In this document: positions 1 through 9,995 of the stretch, piece after piece
How positions within the stretch are numbered: the first letter of the stretch is position 1
Layout: the number at the start of each line of letters is the position of its first letter
NCBI RefSeq assembly: GCF_008298015.1
Contig: NZ_VTPX01000003.1
Span: 254,290 to 318,289, forward strand
Length of the DNA stretch: 64,000 nucleotides
Direction of reading: 5' to 3'
DNA from: Salinicola corii
Lineage (GTDB): Bacteria > Pseudomonadota > Gammaproteobacteria > Pseudomonadales > Halomonadaceae
The notes under the pieces: model-generated
Told to the model about the DNA's origin: nothing
The model's database searches: none
Seen by the model: the letters and a program-made list of their open reading frames with translations, nothing else
Translations under genes and position numbers: made by a program

Positions 1-850
1 CGGCATCCTGGGCGTTTCGCTCGGGCAGGCCGATCGATGCGGCATCGCCAATCTGGCTGGCGGTGGTCACGGCCGCGTTATCCGGCGCGCCGGGGGTGGC
101 GGTCATGCCGGGATTTGCCCCTGGCATGGCGCCGTCGCTGTGTCGACTATCGATGGCTGACAGCAATCCACCGAAGCCCGGTTGACCACTGGATGCCTTG
201 GGGCGGTCCGAAGCGTCGACCTGATCACCTTCGGTGGCTGGTGCACCGATCACGGCGGCACCATTGGCTGTCGGTGTGGTGTCGGTGGCCTTGAGAACCA
301 GCTGTGCCAGCGCCGGATGTTCGCCTCTCGACAAGGCTGCACCAGCGCCGCTTGCGGCAGGGGGATCCAGTGGATGCGATGCCATGGCGAGCGGCAAACC
401 GGCCACCATGGCCGCGAGAGCTTCGGCATCGGGTGCACTCGAACCTTCATCGACGTCTTTCGTGCCTGACGACTGGTCGCCGGCAGTGGGCGAAAGGCTG
501 GACAGAATGGCGCGGAGCCTGGACATGTCTTCTTCGTCGGGCGCTTGCGAAATGGAGGCGGTAGTTGCGTCCGAGGTTCCTGCGCCGGCCGCAGCGCTTT
601 CGTCGGCTGGTCGCTGCGCCGCTCCATCCACGACTTCCTCGCCGGGTCGTCCGTTGGCATCCGGGCTCGGCGCCTGCTGGGCGGATGCGCCACCTTGTGC
701 AGTCGGCTGCGGTAATTTTTCGGCCGCCACGCGGCGCAGGGAATCGGCGAAGGGGACGCTCTCGGTAGCGGCCTTGTCTCTGGTGCTCGCGCTACGGTCC
801 GAGGGTGGCGTCACAGCGTTGATTGAAGAAAGTTCCATGGGCAGGGCCAT
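1..850 (-). CDS. fliK: Flagellar hook-length control protein FliK, N-terminal part (runs off window)
   Basis: An open frame of about 283 codons runs from an ATG at 850 (second in-frame ATG at 838) to the left edge without a stop. It is rich in Ala, Ser, Pro, Asp and Thr and has low complexity, as expected for the secreted ruler half of FliK, which measures hook length and triggers the export-specificity switch. The conserved C-terminal domain would lie outside the window. The identification rests mainly on position directly after fliJ in a fliFGHIJK run. No strong Shine-Dalgarno separates the two ATGs, so the start is uncertain. Confidence 0.75.
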   Translation of the reverse strand, partial: MALPMELSSINAVTPPSDRSASTRDKAATESVPFADSLRRVAAEKLPQPTAQGGASAQQAPSPDANGRPGEEVVDGAAQRPADESAAAGAGTSDATTASISQAPDEEDMSRLRAILSSLSPTAGDQSSGTKDVDEGSSAPDAEALAAMVAGLPLAMASHPLDPPAASGAGAALSRGEHPALAQLVLKATDTTPTANGAAVIGAPATEGDQVDASDRPKASSGQPGFGGLLSAIDSRHSDGAMPGANPGMTATPGAPDNAAVTTASQIGDAASIGLPERNAQDA

Positions 851-912
851 CGGTTTCGTGGTCGGGTAACGCTTCGGATCAGGGCCTCGATTCGGCGCGT
901 CGAATCTCTAGT

Positions 913-1377
913 TCAGCCTTGCTGCGGATGCCGGGTGTCTTGTTGTCGACGAAGCAGCTGCGCGGCCATCTCGTCGCTGTGACGCTGCTCCTGACGAGCC
1001 TGGCGATACGCGGCGTCGCGCTCCCCTCTGGCATGCAGCGTCTCGTAGGCATTGAGCTTCCGGCGTTCTCCCTGCCAATGTTCTCTGCCGCTGTCGACTC
1101 GCGTCTGATGCTCGCCGAGTCGTCGCTGCTGCTGTTCGATCGCCTTGTCGAGAGAGCCGATGAACTGCTGATAGTCGCGCCACTGGCTGGAGGAAACGCC
1201 TTGAGTCAGGCTGTCGTGCAGTTTGCGCTGATACTCGTCCCGATATCGTTGCAGCTGTCCTAGTTGTGTCTGGGCTTCCTGCTGTTGACGCTGCAAACGG
1301 CCGAGATTCTCCACGGCCTTTTCACTGCTGCGTTGTGCCAGGTCTCGAAGCATCTCCATGGCTTGCATGTTGGCCAA
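913..1377 (-). CDS. fliJ: Flagellar export chaperone/ATPase stalk protein FliJ
   Basis: A 154-residue, highly charged Gln/Arg-rich protein predicted to be a long antiparallel coiled coil, the usual size (about 150 aa) and character of FliJ. FliJ sits in the centre of the FliI ATPase ring and links it to FlhA in the flagellar type III export gate. I chose a TTG start at 1377 because AGGAGGT lies 6 nt upstream and the protein then begins MANMQAMEML, like known FliJ N-termini; an open frame extends upstream to 1491 but lacks such a site. It follows fliI and precedes fliK on the same strand. Confidence 0.85.
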   Translation of the reverse strand: MANMQAMEMLRDLAQRSSEKAVENLGRLQRQQQEAQTQLGQLQRYRDEYQRKLHDSLTQGVSSSQWRDYQQFIGSLDKAIEQQQRRLGEHQTRVDSGREHWQGERRKLNAYETLHARGERDAAYRQARQEQRHSDEMAAQLLRRQQDTRHPQQG

Positions 1378-1551
1378 AGCGTTACCTCCTATCCATCCGT
1401 CCGTCGCCATGGCAACGGGAGAATTCAACGGTTCCCATTGTGACGGTGCCGATACCACCCCAAAGGCTCGATAAGCGGCAATAAAAACCACTATTCCCGA
1501 TCGAGGTCAGGGGGGAAGGAGACCGGTGAAACGGCGAGCTAGGATGGCAGT

Positions 1552-2973
1552 TCAGTCGTCGATCGGAATGAGGCGGTCGAGTTCCGAACGGGTGTGCTCG
1601 ATTCCGGCCGTTTCGTTCATCCGTTGCTGCAGGAACGTCTCCAACCGAGGATAGAGAGCGACGGCGCGGTCGAGCTGAGGATCCTGGCCACTGACATAGG
1701 CGCCGACATTGATCAGGTCGCGATTGCGCTGATAACGGGAGATCATCTGCTTGAATTCCTGGGCTTGGCGCAGGCGTCTTGTTTCGACGACAGCGGGCAT
1801 CGCGCGGCTGATCGACGCTTCGATGTCGATCGCGGGATAATGGCCGCTCTCCGCCAGTTGCCGTGATAGGACGATATGGCCGTCGAGGATGGCGCGAGCT
1901 GAATCGGCGATCGGATCCTGCTGATCGTCGCCTTCCGTCAAGACGGTATAGAACGCGGTGATCGAGCCGCCGCCGCGCTTGCCATTGCCGGCTCGCTCGA
2001 CCAGCGCCGGCAACTTGGCGAACACGGAGGGCGGGTAGCCCTTGGTCGCCGGAGGCTCGCCGATCGCCAGTGCGATCTCGCGGGCGGCCATGGCATAGCG
2101 GGTCAGCGAGTCCATGATCAGTAGCACGTTGCGACCCTGGTCTCGGAAGTCCTCAGCCAGGCGAGTGGCGTAGGCGGCGCCTTGCATGCGCTGCAGGGGA
2201 GAGGTATCGGCAGGGGCCGCCACGACTACGGCGCGGGCCAGCCCCTCCTCGCCGAGGATGTTCTCGATGAAATCCTGGACCTCGCGTCCGCGCTCGCCGA
2301 TCAAGCCGACGACGATGACGTCGGCGTCGGTGTACCGAGCCATCATGCCCAACAAAACGCTCTTGCCGACCCCGGAGCCGGCGAATAGCCCCATGCGCTG
2401 GCCACGCCCCACGGTCAGCAGGGCGTTGATGGCGCGAATGCCCACGTCGATGGTGGTATCGATGGGGGCTCGAGCCAAGGGGTTGATGGGAGGCGTTTCG
2501 AGCGGGGCATGTGGCACCTGCTCCAAGGAGCCGTGATCATCGAGAGGGCGACCGTTGCCATCGACGACGCGTCCCAGCAGGCACTCGCCCAAGGGAAAGC
2601 GTCTCGCGCTGGCAACGTCGAGCCGATTGCCGCTGAGCGCCAGTACGCGGGCACCGGGAAGCAGACCGCTGGTGTCGGCCAGCGGCATGAGGAACAGCTT
2701 GTCGCCGGCGAACCCGACGATTTCGGCTTCGGCGAAACGTTCGTCCTCACCGTTTCCCGTTCCGGAAGAGAGTTCGATCAGGCAGGCGCTCCCCAGGGGG
2801 AGACGGATGCCGACGGCTTCCAGTACCAGCCCCGTAGCGCGGGTCACTCGACCTTCATGACGATAGTGGGAGAGCGACTCGACCCGCTGGGTGACCTTGC
2901 CCAGCGAGAGGCGCCAGCGTTGATAGTGCGAAGCCACCTCCGAGGCCTGTGGAGAACGTTCGACGTCACCCAT
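1552..2973 (-). CDS. fliI: Flagellum-specific ATP synthase FliI
   Basis: 473 aa. This is the F1-beta-like ATPase that powers unfolding and export of flagellar subunits at the cytoplasmic face of the basal body. Walker A AGSGVGKS lies near residue 200 and Walker [13 protein letters not shown] near 290, followed by a conserved C-terminal helical domain. The chosen ATG overlaps the fliH stop by 8 bp and has GAGGA upstream, which argues for translational coupling; a longer open frame starting at 3021 would run deep into fliH and is less likely. About 170 bp separate its stop from the fliJ start. Confidence 0.96.
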   Translation of the reverse strand: MGDVERSPQASEVASHYQRWRLSLGKVTQRVESLSHYRHEGRVTRATGLVLEAVGIRLPLGSACLIELSSGTGNGEDERFAEAEIVGFAGDKLFLMPLADTSGLLPGARVLALSGNRLDVASARRFPLGECLLGRVVDGNGRPLDDHGSLEQVPHAPLETPPINPLARAPIDTTIDVGIRAINALLTVGRGQRMGLFAGSGVGKSVLLGMMARYTDADVIVVGLIGERGREVQDFIENILGEEGLARAVVVAAPADTSPLQRMQGAAYATRLAEDFRDQGRNVLLIMDSLTRYAMAAREIALAIGEPPATKGYPPSVFAKLPALVERAGNGKRGGGSITAFYTVLTEGDDQQDPIADSARAILDGHIVLSRQLAESGHYPAIDIEASISRAMPAVVETRRLRQAQEFKQMISRYQRNRDLINVGAYVSGQDPQLDRAVALYPRLETFLQQRMNETAGIEHTRSELDRLIPIDD

Positions 2974-3754
2974 CGAAGTCCTCTTCGTCACCGGTGTCCT
3001 TCTTCGCGAGGGGCGCTGCATCGGTGGGGGGCGAACCGGCCCTCGAGCGCCTGCGTTGATCGAGAATGGCCTTCCACTGTGTGCTCAGGCTCGCATCCAG
3101 GCCACCGCCAGCGCTGGAGGCGCGACATCCGCCGCGTTCCAACGTTGGGTCGGCATGGCACTCCCAGCCGCTGGCTTCGAGGGTGTCGCTCATCGTCGAT
3201 GTCACCAGCTCGAGATCCTGCGGGTTCAGCCAGAGCCGAGGCTTGCCGCTCAACGTGGTGTCGGCATCGAGCAGCTCGCGCACCACGCTGAGGATGTGCT
3301 CTGGCTTGGCGGCCAGCGATTCACCGGCCAGTTGGCGACCGGCAATCAACGCCAGTTCGACCAGTTGATCCCCGATCTCGGCGTCGAGCGATGCCAGCGC
3401 CAGCTGGAAATTTTCTGCCAGCCTGGCGAGTGGGGTAAGCGTCATGTCCAGCCGCTTGTGAAATTCCAGCTCGGCGGCGGCATTGCCCTCTGTGACACCT
3501 TCGCTGTAGCCGGCCCGATATCCTTGCTCGTGTCCTTCGCGGTAGCCTTGATCGAGCCCTTCGCGTCGGGCTTTTTCGGCGATGCTCTGACAAGCTCTGG
3601 CCTCGGCGTCCTGCTGTTGACGACGTTGGGGAGGTTCGGCATGAGTGACGGAGGTGTCGGAAGAGGGCGGGTGGCCCAGGTCTCCCATCTGCCAGCGGTG
3701 CCACGCGCCATGGGCGCCGGATGCAGAACGGTCGCCGCGATCAGACGTAGCCAT
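2966..3754 (-). CDS. fliH: Flagellar assembly protein FliH
   Basis: 262 aa, the cytoplasmic regulator that binds FliI as a dimer and tethers it to the C ring. A Gly-patterned helix ([16 protein letters not shown], near residues 70-90) is the GxxxG-type repeat typical of FliH, followed by the FliH/HrpE C-terminal domain. The ATG at 3754 lies inside the end of fliG (14-bp overlap); an in-frame GTG at 3763 is an alternative. The start of fliI overlaps its stop, so fliG, fliH and fliI are probably translated from one message. Confidence 0.93.
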   Translation of the reverse strand: MATSDRGDRSASGAHGAWHRWQMGDLGHPPSSDTSVTHAEPPQRRQQQDAEARACQSIAEKARREGLDQGYREGHEQGYRAGYSEGVTEGNAAAELEFHKRLDMTLTPLARLAENFQLALASLDAEIGDQLVELALIAGRQLAGESLAAKPEHILSVVRELLDADTTLSGKPRLWLNPQDLELVTSTMSDTLEASGWECHADPTLERGGCRASSAGGGLDASLSTQWKAILDQRRRSRAGSPPTDAAPLAKKDTGDEEDFDG

Positions 3755-4739
3755 CGTCGCCACCGCTCAGGGCGATTTCGCCGGAGTCGGCCAACCGCCG
3801 TACCACACCCAGGATCGCCTTCTGTTCGTTTTCCACCTGGGACAAGCGCACCGGTCCGCGGTTTTCCATGTCCTCGCGCATCAGCTGTGCCGCGCGCTGG
3901 GACATGTTGCGCGTGAACTTGTCGATCAGCGTTTCCTCCGCGCCCCGCAGTGCGATGACCAGAGAGTTGGTCTCGATTTCTCGCAGTATCAACTGGATGC
4001 CACGATCGTCGATATCCAGCAGATTCTCGAACAGGAACATCTCGTCGATGATGCGTTGCGCAAGGTCCTCGCTGTGCGTGCGAACCACGTTGATGACCTG
4101 CTCCTCCTGTGCGGAATTCATCAGGTTGAGAATCTCGGCGGCGGTTCTCACGCCGCCCATCTTGCTGCGCTTGAGATTGGTGCCGTCCAGCATGGAGGTG
4201 AGCACCTCGGTAAGCTCCTGCAGTGCCGCCGGCTGCACGCCGCTGAACGTGGCAATGCGCAGCATGACGTCGTCGCGCTGTTTTTCGTCGAACAGTTCGA
4301 GGATATCGGCGGCCTGGCCGCGTTCCAGGTGTACCAGAATGGTGGCGATGATCTGCGGATGCTCGTCGCGAATCAGTTCCGCGACCATAGAGGCTTCCAT
4401 CAGATTCAGGGAATCGATACCCGACGCCGTATTACTGGTCTCGAGAATGTCTTCGATCAGACTGCTGGCGCGCTCGCTGCCCAGCGCCTTGGTCAGCACC
4501 GCACGGATATGATCGTTGGAGTGCAGGTTGATGGCAGTGAACTGTTCGGCCTCGTCGTGGAAGTCACGGAGAACGACCGCCATCTCTTCGTGGGAGACCT
4601 GTCCCAGCTTGGCCATTTCCTGGCTGATTTCCTGTACCTCGCGGCTCGAGAGGTATTTGAATACCTCGGCAGCGCTGTCCTCGTCCAATGAGAGCAGTAG
4701 GATGGCGCCGCGCCGGGCGCCGGTCATTGGCGTCGTCAT
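3741..4739 (-). CDS. fliG: Flagellar motor switch protein FliG
   Basis: 332 aa, normal for the family. FliG forms the upper ring of the C-ring rotor and interacts with the MotA stator to generate torque and switch direction. The N-terminal domain ([20 protein letters not shown]) binds FliF, the middle and C-terminal domains carry the armadillo-like helices, and the C-terminal segment near residues 250-320 holds the charged torque helix. The ATG overlaps the fliF stop in an ATGA quartet. Confidence 0.97.
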   Translation of the reverse strand: MTTPMTGARRGAILLLSLDEDSAAEVFKYLSSREVQEISQEMAKLGQVSHEEMAVVLRDFHDEAEQFTAINLHSNDHIRAVLTKALGSERASSLIEDILETSNTASGIDSLNLMEASMVAELIRDEHPQIIATILVHLERGQAADILELFDEKQRDDVMLRIATFSGVQPAALQELTEVLTSMLDGTNLKRSKMGGVRTAAEILNLMNSAQEEQVINVVRTHSEDLAQRIIDEMFLFENLLDIDDRGIQLILREIETNSLVIALRGAEETLIDKFTRNMSQRAAQLMREDMENRGPVRLSQVENEQKAILGVVRRLADSGEIALSGGDDGYV

Positions 4740-6562
4740 GATTTATCCATCCAGCTTCTGACGACCATGGCGACCAGGCGAGGGTCTTCCTGGGCGATTT
4801 CACGGACGTCCTTGAGATCCTGCTCGTAATTCGAGGCGCCGCGCCGATTTCGCTCACGTCCACGCTGCGTGCCACTTGCGCGACTCGCGTTGTCGACACC
4901 GCCGCTGCCGCCGACAGCCTGATAGCTTGCCGCGGCCGCCGCCGCGTCGGCGGCGGGCATCGATGAAGCCGGCTGTACCGGGGCCGATTCGCGAGTCTGG
5001 CGACGAATCAGCGGCTTGAGCAGCTTGAACCACAGGAACAGGGCGACCAGAGCCACGACGAGATATTTCAGCACGCTCTTGGCGAGGCTCCAGACTTCCG
5101 GTGTCTGCCACCACGGCTGCTTCTCGAACTCCGGTGCATTGGCTTGAAACGGGCTGTTGACGACTTCGAGGGCATCGCCGCGCGCCTCCGAGAAGCCCAT
5201 CGCCTGACGCACGAGCCCCCGAATCTGATCCATCTCCGTATCGCTCAGGGCGACGCGGGTCGGATTGCCCTCATCGTCGACCCCGTCGCGATAGTTGACC
5301 ACGACGGCGACGGAGAGGCGGTCGATATCGCCACTGTGCTGCTTGACGTGTTCGACGGTGCGGTCCACTTCGTAGTTAATCGTGCTGTCGCGATGCACCT
5401 GGCCGGTATCGGTATTGCTCGCGGTCTGGGTGTCCGTGCCCAGGCGATCCGTTGCCTGATCGTCGCCTTGGTTGCCGGTGTCGTTGGCCGCGTTCTGATC
5501 CTGGGTCGCCGGGGCGTTGATCGGCGAAGCGGCGGTGCCCGGCGGCTGGTTGCTCAATGCGCCGGGGACGCCCATGGCGAGGTCGTCGTTGCTCTGGAAC
5601 GACGAGCTGTTCTGCTGGCTGCGGACCGCCGCTGCATTCGGTGCCTGATTGGGGCCATAACGTTCCGCCGTCTGCTCCCGCTGGGAGAAATCGACCTGGG
5701 CCGTGACCTGCGCACGCACGTTACGTGCACCGACGATGGGCGCGAGGATCGCCTCGATGCGGTTCGCGTACTGGGTCTCGAGGTTGCTGACGTAGTCGAG
5801 CTGGCTGCCGTCGAGCTGGTTGGTGTTGCCGGCGGGTCGGCTCAACAGATCCCCGTTCTGGTCGATGACGGTGACGTCGTCCACGGCCAGTTGGGGCACG
5901 CTGCTGGAGACCATGTGCACGATGGCGTTGACCTGCCCCTCGCCCAACACTCGCCCCGGTTGCAGATCGAGGACGACGGAGGCGGAGGCGGGCTGGCTTT
6001 CGCGGACGAACACCGACGGCTTGGCCATGGCGAGATGGACGCGAGCCCGTTCGACGCTACCCAGCGTGCCGATGGTACGGGCCAGTTCGCCCTCCAGCGC
6101 GCGCTGGTAGTTGACCTGCTCGGCGAACTGGCTGATGCCGAATGCCTGATCATCCATCAGCTCGAAACCGACGCCGCTGGCTTCGGGCAGACCTTGCTCG
6201 GCCAGCTTGAGACGAACGGGTCTCACCTGGTCGGCGGGCACCAGCAGCGCTTGACCGCCTTCGCTGAACTGGTAGGGGATGCCCATGGCGTCGAGCTGGG
6301 TGATGATGCGGCCGCCGTCGGCATCGGTCAGGGTGGAATAGAGGACGCGGTATTCCGGCGCGCGAGCCCACATCAGCAGCGCGATCACGACGGCGACGGC
6401 GGCGGCGGCGGCCACGATGAGCGGAACGCGCGGGCTGCCCCGAAGCTTGTTCAACCAGTCGCGTCCGCCAGCGGCCGTCTCCGACGCGGTTTGCCGGGTC
6501 GACTGTCGTGCGGACGGATTACCTGAACCTGGAGTGTCGTTGGGCGACGTGGCCGTGCTCAT
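4736..6562 (-). CDS. fliF: Flagellar MS-ring protein FliF
   Basis: 608 aa, the inner-membrane ring that nucleates basal-body assembly and houses the export gate. A first membrane segment spans about residues 46-66, followed by the RBM1/RBM2 ring-building (YscJ-like) domains, a long Gln/Asn/Thr-rich linker near 300-380, and a second membrane segment near 500-520. The final cytoplasmic tail near [19 protein letters not shown] is the FliG-binding helix. First gene of the minus-strand flagellar operon, divergent from fliE. Confidence 0.97.
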   Translation of the reverse strand: MSTATSPNDTPGSGNPSARQSTRQTASETAAGGRDWLNKLRGSPRVPLIVAAAAAVAVVIALLMWARAPEYRVLYSTLTDADGGRIITQLDAMGIPYQFSEGGQALLVPADQVRPVRLKLAEQGLPEASGVGFELMDDQAFGISQFAEQVNYQRALEGELARTIGTLGSVERARVHLAMAKPSVFVRESQPASASVVLDLQPGRVLGEGQVNAIVHMVSSSVPQLAVDDVTVIDQNGDLLSRPAGNTNQLDGSQLDYVSNLETQYANRIEAILAPIVGARNVRAQVTAQVDFSQREQTAERYGPNQAPNAAAVRSQQNSSSFQSNDDLAMGVPGALSNQPPGTAASPINAPATQDQNAANDTGNQGDDQATDRLGTDTQTASNTDTGQVHRDSTINYEVDRTVEHVKQHSGDIDRLSVAVVVNYRDGVDDEGNPTRVALSDTEMDQIRGLVRQAMGFSEARGDALEVVNSPFQANAPEFEKQPWWQTPEVWSLAKSVLKYLVVALVALFLWFKLLKPLIRRQTRESAPVQPASSMPAADAAAAAASYQAVGGSGGVDNASRASGTQRGRERNRRGASNYEQDLKDVREIAQEDPRLVAMVVRSWMDKS

Positions 6563-6867
6563 GTCGTGCTCCGATCATGGCACGTGGTGCAACTCGACAA
6601 CATGGCAGTAGTCTGCTCCCTGCAACGCGTCTGCTCATCCGTACCTCGACACGCTCGGAATACCGTTCCGAAGCGGCTCTGGCCGGGGCGTTAGTTTGAT
6701 GGCAGCCATTATGTGTCGGCCTGTTAACGCTGAAGGTGGGAAAAGCCGGTGTTTTCACACGCATTTACCACGATGGCCGTTGTCGCGCTGTTGATAGGCT
6801 GCGAGCGTCGAATTCATCGACGGTTCTCCGCGTCGTGCTCGGAAACATCGTCATACAGGAAATCCTC
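6563..6867. promoter_or_regulatory. fliF/fliE divergent intergenic region
   Basis: 305 bp without a gene, expected to hold both flagellar promoters. Two inverted repeats are visible: TCGGAA-TACCG-TTCCGA at 6655-6671 and ATGGC-A-GCCAT at 6699-6709. I could not fit a convincing FlhDC box, sigma-28 or sigma-54 promoter. AGGAA lies just upstream of the fliE ATG. Confidence 0.5.
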
Positions 6868-7194
6868 ATGAGTGCTCCAGCCATTCAAGCAGCGCTTCAA
6901 CAGATGCAGGCGCTATCGACCCAGGCAAGCGGTCAGGGCGCGGCATCGCAGCCATCGCTGACCGAAACCGGTGGCAGCTTTGCCGGTGAGTTGCAGGCGT
7001 CGCTTGGACGAATCAATCAGATGCAGCAGACCGCCAACCAGCAGGCGATGTCCTTCCAGGCCGGCGATCCGAACGTGGCGCTGAACGATGTGATGATCGA
7101 CATGCAGAAGGCGAGCGTCTCTTTCGATATGGGGGTTCAGGTGCGTAACCGTCTGGTAACCGCCTACAAGGAGATCATGGGGCTGCAGGTATAG
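6868..7194 (+). CDS. fliE: Flagellar hook-basal body complex protein FliE
   Basis: 108 aa, the small rod adaptor between the MS ring and the proximal rod and one of the first export substrates. The C-terminal half, NDVMIDMQKASVSFDMGVQV then RNRLVTAYKEIMGLQV, is the signature of the family. The ATG at 6868 has AGGAA 7 nt upstream and gives a normal length; an upstream in-frame ATG at 6736 would add 44 non-conserved residues. Divergent from fliF, as in enteric bacteria rather than the co-directional pseudomonad order. Confidence 0.96.
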   Translation: MSAPAIQAALQQMQALSTQASGQGAASQPSLTETGGSFAGELQASLGRINQMQQTANQQAMSFQAGDPNVALNDVMIDMQKASVSFDMGVQVRNRLVTAYKEIMGLQV

Positions 7195-7201
7195 AGATTG
7201 C

Positions 7202-7246
7202 TGACGTTTCATGCTCGGTCTTCCGGGTTGCGCCGAAACGTCAACA
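7202..7246. repeat. Dispersed palindromic repeat, copy A
   Basis: Between the convergent fliE and rarD genes, TGACGTTTC (7202-7210) and GAAACGTCA (7235-7243) form an inverted repeat. The 17-mer GCGCCGAAACGTCAACA at 7230-7246 recurs exactly at 50736-50752, also preceded by a GTTTC arm. It may act as a weak bidirectional terminator or be a REP-like element. Confidence 0.5.
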
Positions 7247-7302
7247 GCTCCTGACCGGCTCCCGCGATACGTCCCCTAGCAACGAGAGTCGGCTCGATGC
7301 GC

Positions 7303-8283
7303 TCATCTTGGCACTCGAGCGCTGCTGCGGGCGAGCACCTTGCGATGATGTCGCCAGGCCTCGACCGAGTAGAGGCCGAGGCCGATCCAGATCAACGCGA
7401 AGGTCAACAGCTGAGGCCAGGCGAGCGGCTCGCCGAAGACCCATAGCGCCAGCAGAAATTGCAGCGTGGGGTTGAGATACATCAGAAAACCGATGGTGGA
7501 GAGGGTCAGACGCTTCGTGGCGCCGGCAAAGGCGAGCAGCGGCAGGGTAGTCACCACGCCACTGACGATCATCAGTGCCGTGGTGTCGAAGCTACCGCCG
7601 AAGTGAGACTGCCCGTGCGATGTCAGCCAGGCCAGGGCCACCAGGCTCAGGGGCAGTAGCAGGCTCGTCTCCACCAGCAGGCCGGAGAGCGCATCCAGTG
7701 GCACGCGTTTGCGCAGCAGACCGTAGCTGCCGAACGTCATGGCCAGCACCAGACTGATCCAGGGCAGGGTCCCCAGCAGAACGAGTTGCAGTGTCACTGC
7801 CGCCAGCGCCAGCCCCATCGCCATCATCTGCCAGCGGCCGAGCCGTTCGCGCAGGACGAGCATGCCCAGCGCGACATTGACCAGTGGCGTCATGAAATAG
7901 CCCAGACTCGCCTGCAGCACGCGATGCGTTTCCACCGCATAGATGTAGAGCCCCCAGTTCAGCGCGATGAGCAGCGCGCAACCCATAATCCATCCCAGTC
8001 TGCGGATCGCCTCCCGGGGTCCGGGAAAACCGTTGCGGATGGCGGCCCAGCGGCCCATAAGCGTGACCACGACGATCAGGAAGGCGCAGGACCAGAGAAT
8101 TCTCTGGATGAGTACTTCGAAGGCCGGCACCCCGTCGAACAGCGAAAAGAAGAGCGGAAAGCATCCCCAAAGGGCGTAGGCGGTAACGCCGTAACCGACA
8201 CCGCGACGCGTTTCGTGTCGTGATGCGTCGTCCGCCGATTTCGCGCTACCTAGCAGGGTCTTGTCTGAGGAGGATACCGACAT
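7303..8283 (-). CDS. rarD: RarD-type EamA-family permease
   Basis: 326 aa with ten predicted membrane segments in two EamA repeats. The N-terminal GVGYGVTAYALWGCFPLFF and following VLIQRILWS match the RarD branch of the drug/metabolite transporter superfamily. The substrate is unknown; homologues are annotated as chloramphenicol-sensitivity proteins. The ATG at 8283 gives about 25 extra polar residues before the first helix compared with E. coli RarD, so a downstream start is possible. It stands alone, convergent with fliE. Confidence 0.9.
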   Translation of the reverse strand: MSVSSSDKTLLGSAKSADDASRHETRRGVGYGVTAYALWGCFPLFFSLFDGVPAFEVLIQRILWSCAFLIVVVTLMGRWAAIRNGFPGPREAIRRLGWIMGCALLIALNWGLYIYAVETHRVLQASLGYFMTPLVNVALGMLVLRERLGRWQMMAMGLALAAVTLQLVLLGTLPWISLVLAMTFGSYGLLRKRVPLDALSGLLVETSLLLPLSLVALAWLTSHGQSHFGGSFDTTALMIVSGVVTTLPLLAFAGATKRLTLSTIGFLMYLNPTLQFLLALWVFGEPLAWPQLLTFALIWIGLGLYSVEAWRHHRKVLARSSARVPR

Positions 8284-8386
8284 ATTGCTTCTCGTCGCTC
8301 TCGGGTTCGGAGGCTGGGTAATCTATCATGACAGCCATTTACGTTGACGAAGTGATGGATCCCGACATGCGGCAGGAGATAACGTC

Positions 8387-9213
8387 ATGAACGATCTACG
8401 AGTCAGTCTCGTCCAGAGCGAGCTCGAGTGGGAAAATCCCGAGGCCAACCGGCAGTTGCTTGACCATCGCATGGGCACGCTGGACGGAAGCCGGACGGAT
8501 CTGATCGTGCTGCCGGAGATGTTTGCCACCGGTTTTACCATGAATGCCGAAGTGATGGCGGAGCCGGCCGACGCGAGCCCCACGCTGGACTGGATGCGGC
8601 GCCAGGCGCCAGGCGCGAGAGCGCGACTGCGCGACTGCGCGACTGCGCGATCGCCGGCAGTCTGGCGATCGCCGACACCAGTGCCCGATACAACCGGCTT
8701 TACTGGGTGACGCCGGACGGCGGCATCGAGTACTACGACAAACGCCATCTGTTTCGGATGGGCGACGAGCCTTTGCACTACTCGATGGGCCAGGCCCGCA
8801 AGGTCGTGGAGTTGAAGGGGTTTCGGCTGCTGCTGTCGGTCTGTTATGACCTGCGGTTCCCCGTCTGGCTGCGCCAACGACCGAGCGCGCCCGAACATTT
8901 CGAATACGACGCGCTATTGTGCGTCGCCAACTGGCCGGCGCCGCGCAGACAGCCCTGGCGAACGCTGCTGCAGGCCAGGGCGATCGAGAATCTCGGTTAC
9001 GTCATTGGCGTCAACCGCGTAGGGAGGGATGGCAATGGGCTGGAGTACGCCGGCGACTCGATGGTCGTGGACTTCAAGGGCGAGCCGATGATCGATAGCC
9101 CGACCGGCGCAGGGTTCGTCGAGACCGCGACGCTGTCCGCCGAGGCGCTGAAGACGTTTCGCGAAAAGTTTCCGGCGTGGCAAGATGCCGACACCTTTCA
9201 TTGGGAAGCCTGA
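8387..9213 (+). pseudogene. Frameshifted carbon-nitrogen hydrolase (omega-amidase, YafV-like)
   Basis: Two adjacent frames together give a full nitrilase-superfamily protein of about 270 aa. The first (8387-8710) carries the catalytic Glu (LPEMF, residue 44), the second (from a GTG at 8707, or open upstream from about 8645) carries the catalytic Lys (YDKRHLF) and Cys (SVCYDLRFP). They match YafV/omega-amidase, which hydrolyses alpha-ketoglutaramate in methionine salvage and glutamine transamination. The break lies in three tandem GCGCGACT units; removing exactly one unit restores a frame reading RDCAIAGSLAIADTS across the joint. It may be a true mutation, a phase-variable switch or a sequence error. 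rsuA starts 1 bp after its stop. Confidence 0.85.
8621..8650. repeat. 8-bp tandem repeat (GCGCGACT x3 plus partial unit)
   Basis: Three perfect GCGCGACT units (8621-8644) followed by GCGCGA, inside the amidase coding region and starting on a codon boundary of the upstream frame. Because 8 is not a multiple of 3, copy number sets the downstream frame: two or five copies are in frame, the present three are not. A shorter GGCGCCA duplication lies just upstream (about 8600-8613). Confidence 0.9.
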
Positions 9214-9214
9214 C

Positions 9215-9916
9215 ATGCGGTTGGATAGATTTCTTAGCGAAGCCACGGAACTGACGCGAAGCCAGGCCAAGCGTGCGCTGCGCCAGTTTGAGGTGAGCGT
9301 CGATGGCGAGGTGACGCGTGACGGCGCGAGGCAGGTAAGCGACGAGCAGGAGGTTCGCTGGAACGAGGAGCCGCTGGAACGGGTCGGCATGCGCTATCTG
9401 ATGATGCACAAGCCGGTCGGGGTCGAGTGCTCGATGCGGCCGACGCACTATCCATCGGTACTCAGCCTGATCGACATACCCCAACTGGAGCGCCTGCATC
9501 CGGTGGGGCGGCTGGACGTGGATACCTCGGGATTGCTGCTGATCAGCGACGATGGCAAGTGGACCCATCGCGTGACCTCGCCCAACCACGCTTTCGAGAA
9601 GCGCTACCGGGCGACATTGAGCGAAACCCTGTCCGCTGCCGACGCGGCGCGTGTGGCGAGGCAGTTCGCGGAGGGAGTCATGCTGAACGGCGACGAGAAA
9701 CCCACCAAACCCGCGACTTTCGAGGCCGTTGGCGAGTCCGAGGTCGTGGTCGGGGTAACGGAGGGACGCTACCACCAGATTCGCCGGATGCTGACAGCGG
9801 TCGGTTATACGGTGGTGACGCTGCATCGTGAATCCATCGGTCCCTTGGTCCTCGACCCGGACCTGGCGCCGGGGGAGTGTCGCCATCTACGTTCGGAAGA
9901 GATTGCGGCCTTCTAG
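9215..9916 (+). CDS. rsuA: 16S rRNA pseudouridine(516) synthase RsuA
   Basis: 233 aa against 231 in E. coli. RsuA isomerises U516 of 16S rRNA. An N-terminal S4 RNA-binding domain (MRLDRFLSEATELTRSQAKR) is followed by the catalytic domain; GRLDVDTSGLL carries the catalytic Asp101, and SEGRYHQVKRM-like TEGRYHQIRRM and LHRESIG are conserved. The ATG lies 1 bp after the end of the amidase frame, so the two are probably co-transcribed. Confidence 0.96.
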   Translation: MRLDRFLSEATELTRSQAKRALRQFEVSVDGEVTRDGARQVSDEQEVRWNEEPLERVGMRYLMMHKPVGVECSMRPTHYPSVLSLIDIPQLERLHPVGRLDVDTSGLLLISDDGKWTHRVTSPNHAFEKRYRATLSETLSAADAARVARQFAEGVMLNGDEKPTKPATFEAVGESEVVVGVTEGRYHQIRRMLTAVGYTVVTLHRESIGPLVLDPDLAPGECRHLRSEEIAAF

Positions 9917-9995
9917 GCATCGCGGTCGTGAGGCCGTGCGGGTTGATGACTTTATACCGTTATCTTGTTTTACGGCAAAGTAGATGACTGGAGCG

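Noticed and set aside
5144-6526. 460-codon plus-strand frame opposite fliF
   Set aside because: Antisense shadow of a high-GC gene; the fliF frame has full homology and membrane segments.
6578-6590. Sigma-54-like TGGCACGTGGTGC near the fliF start
   Set aside because: The spacing between GG and GC is 8 nt rather than 10, and it points away from the needed gene.
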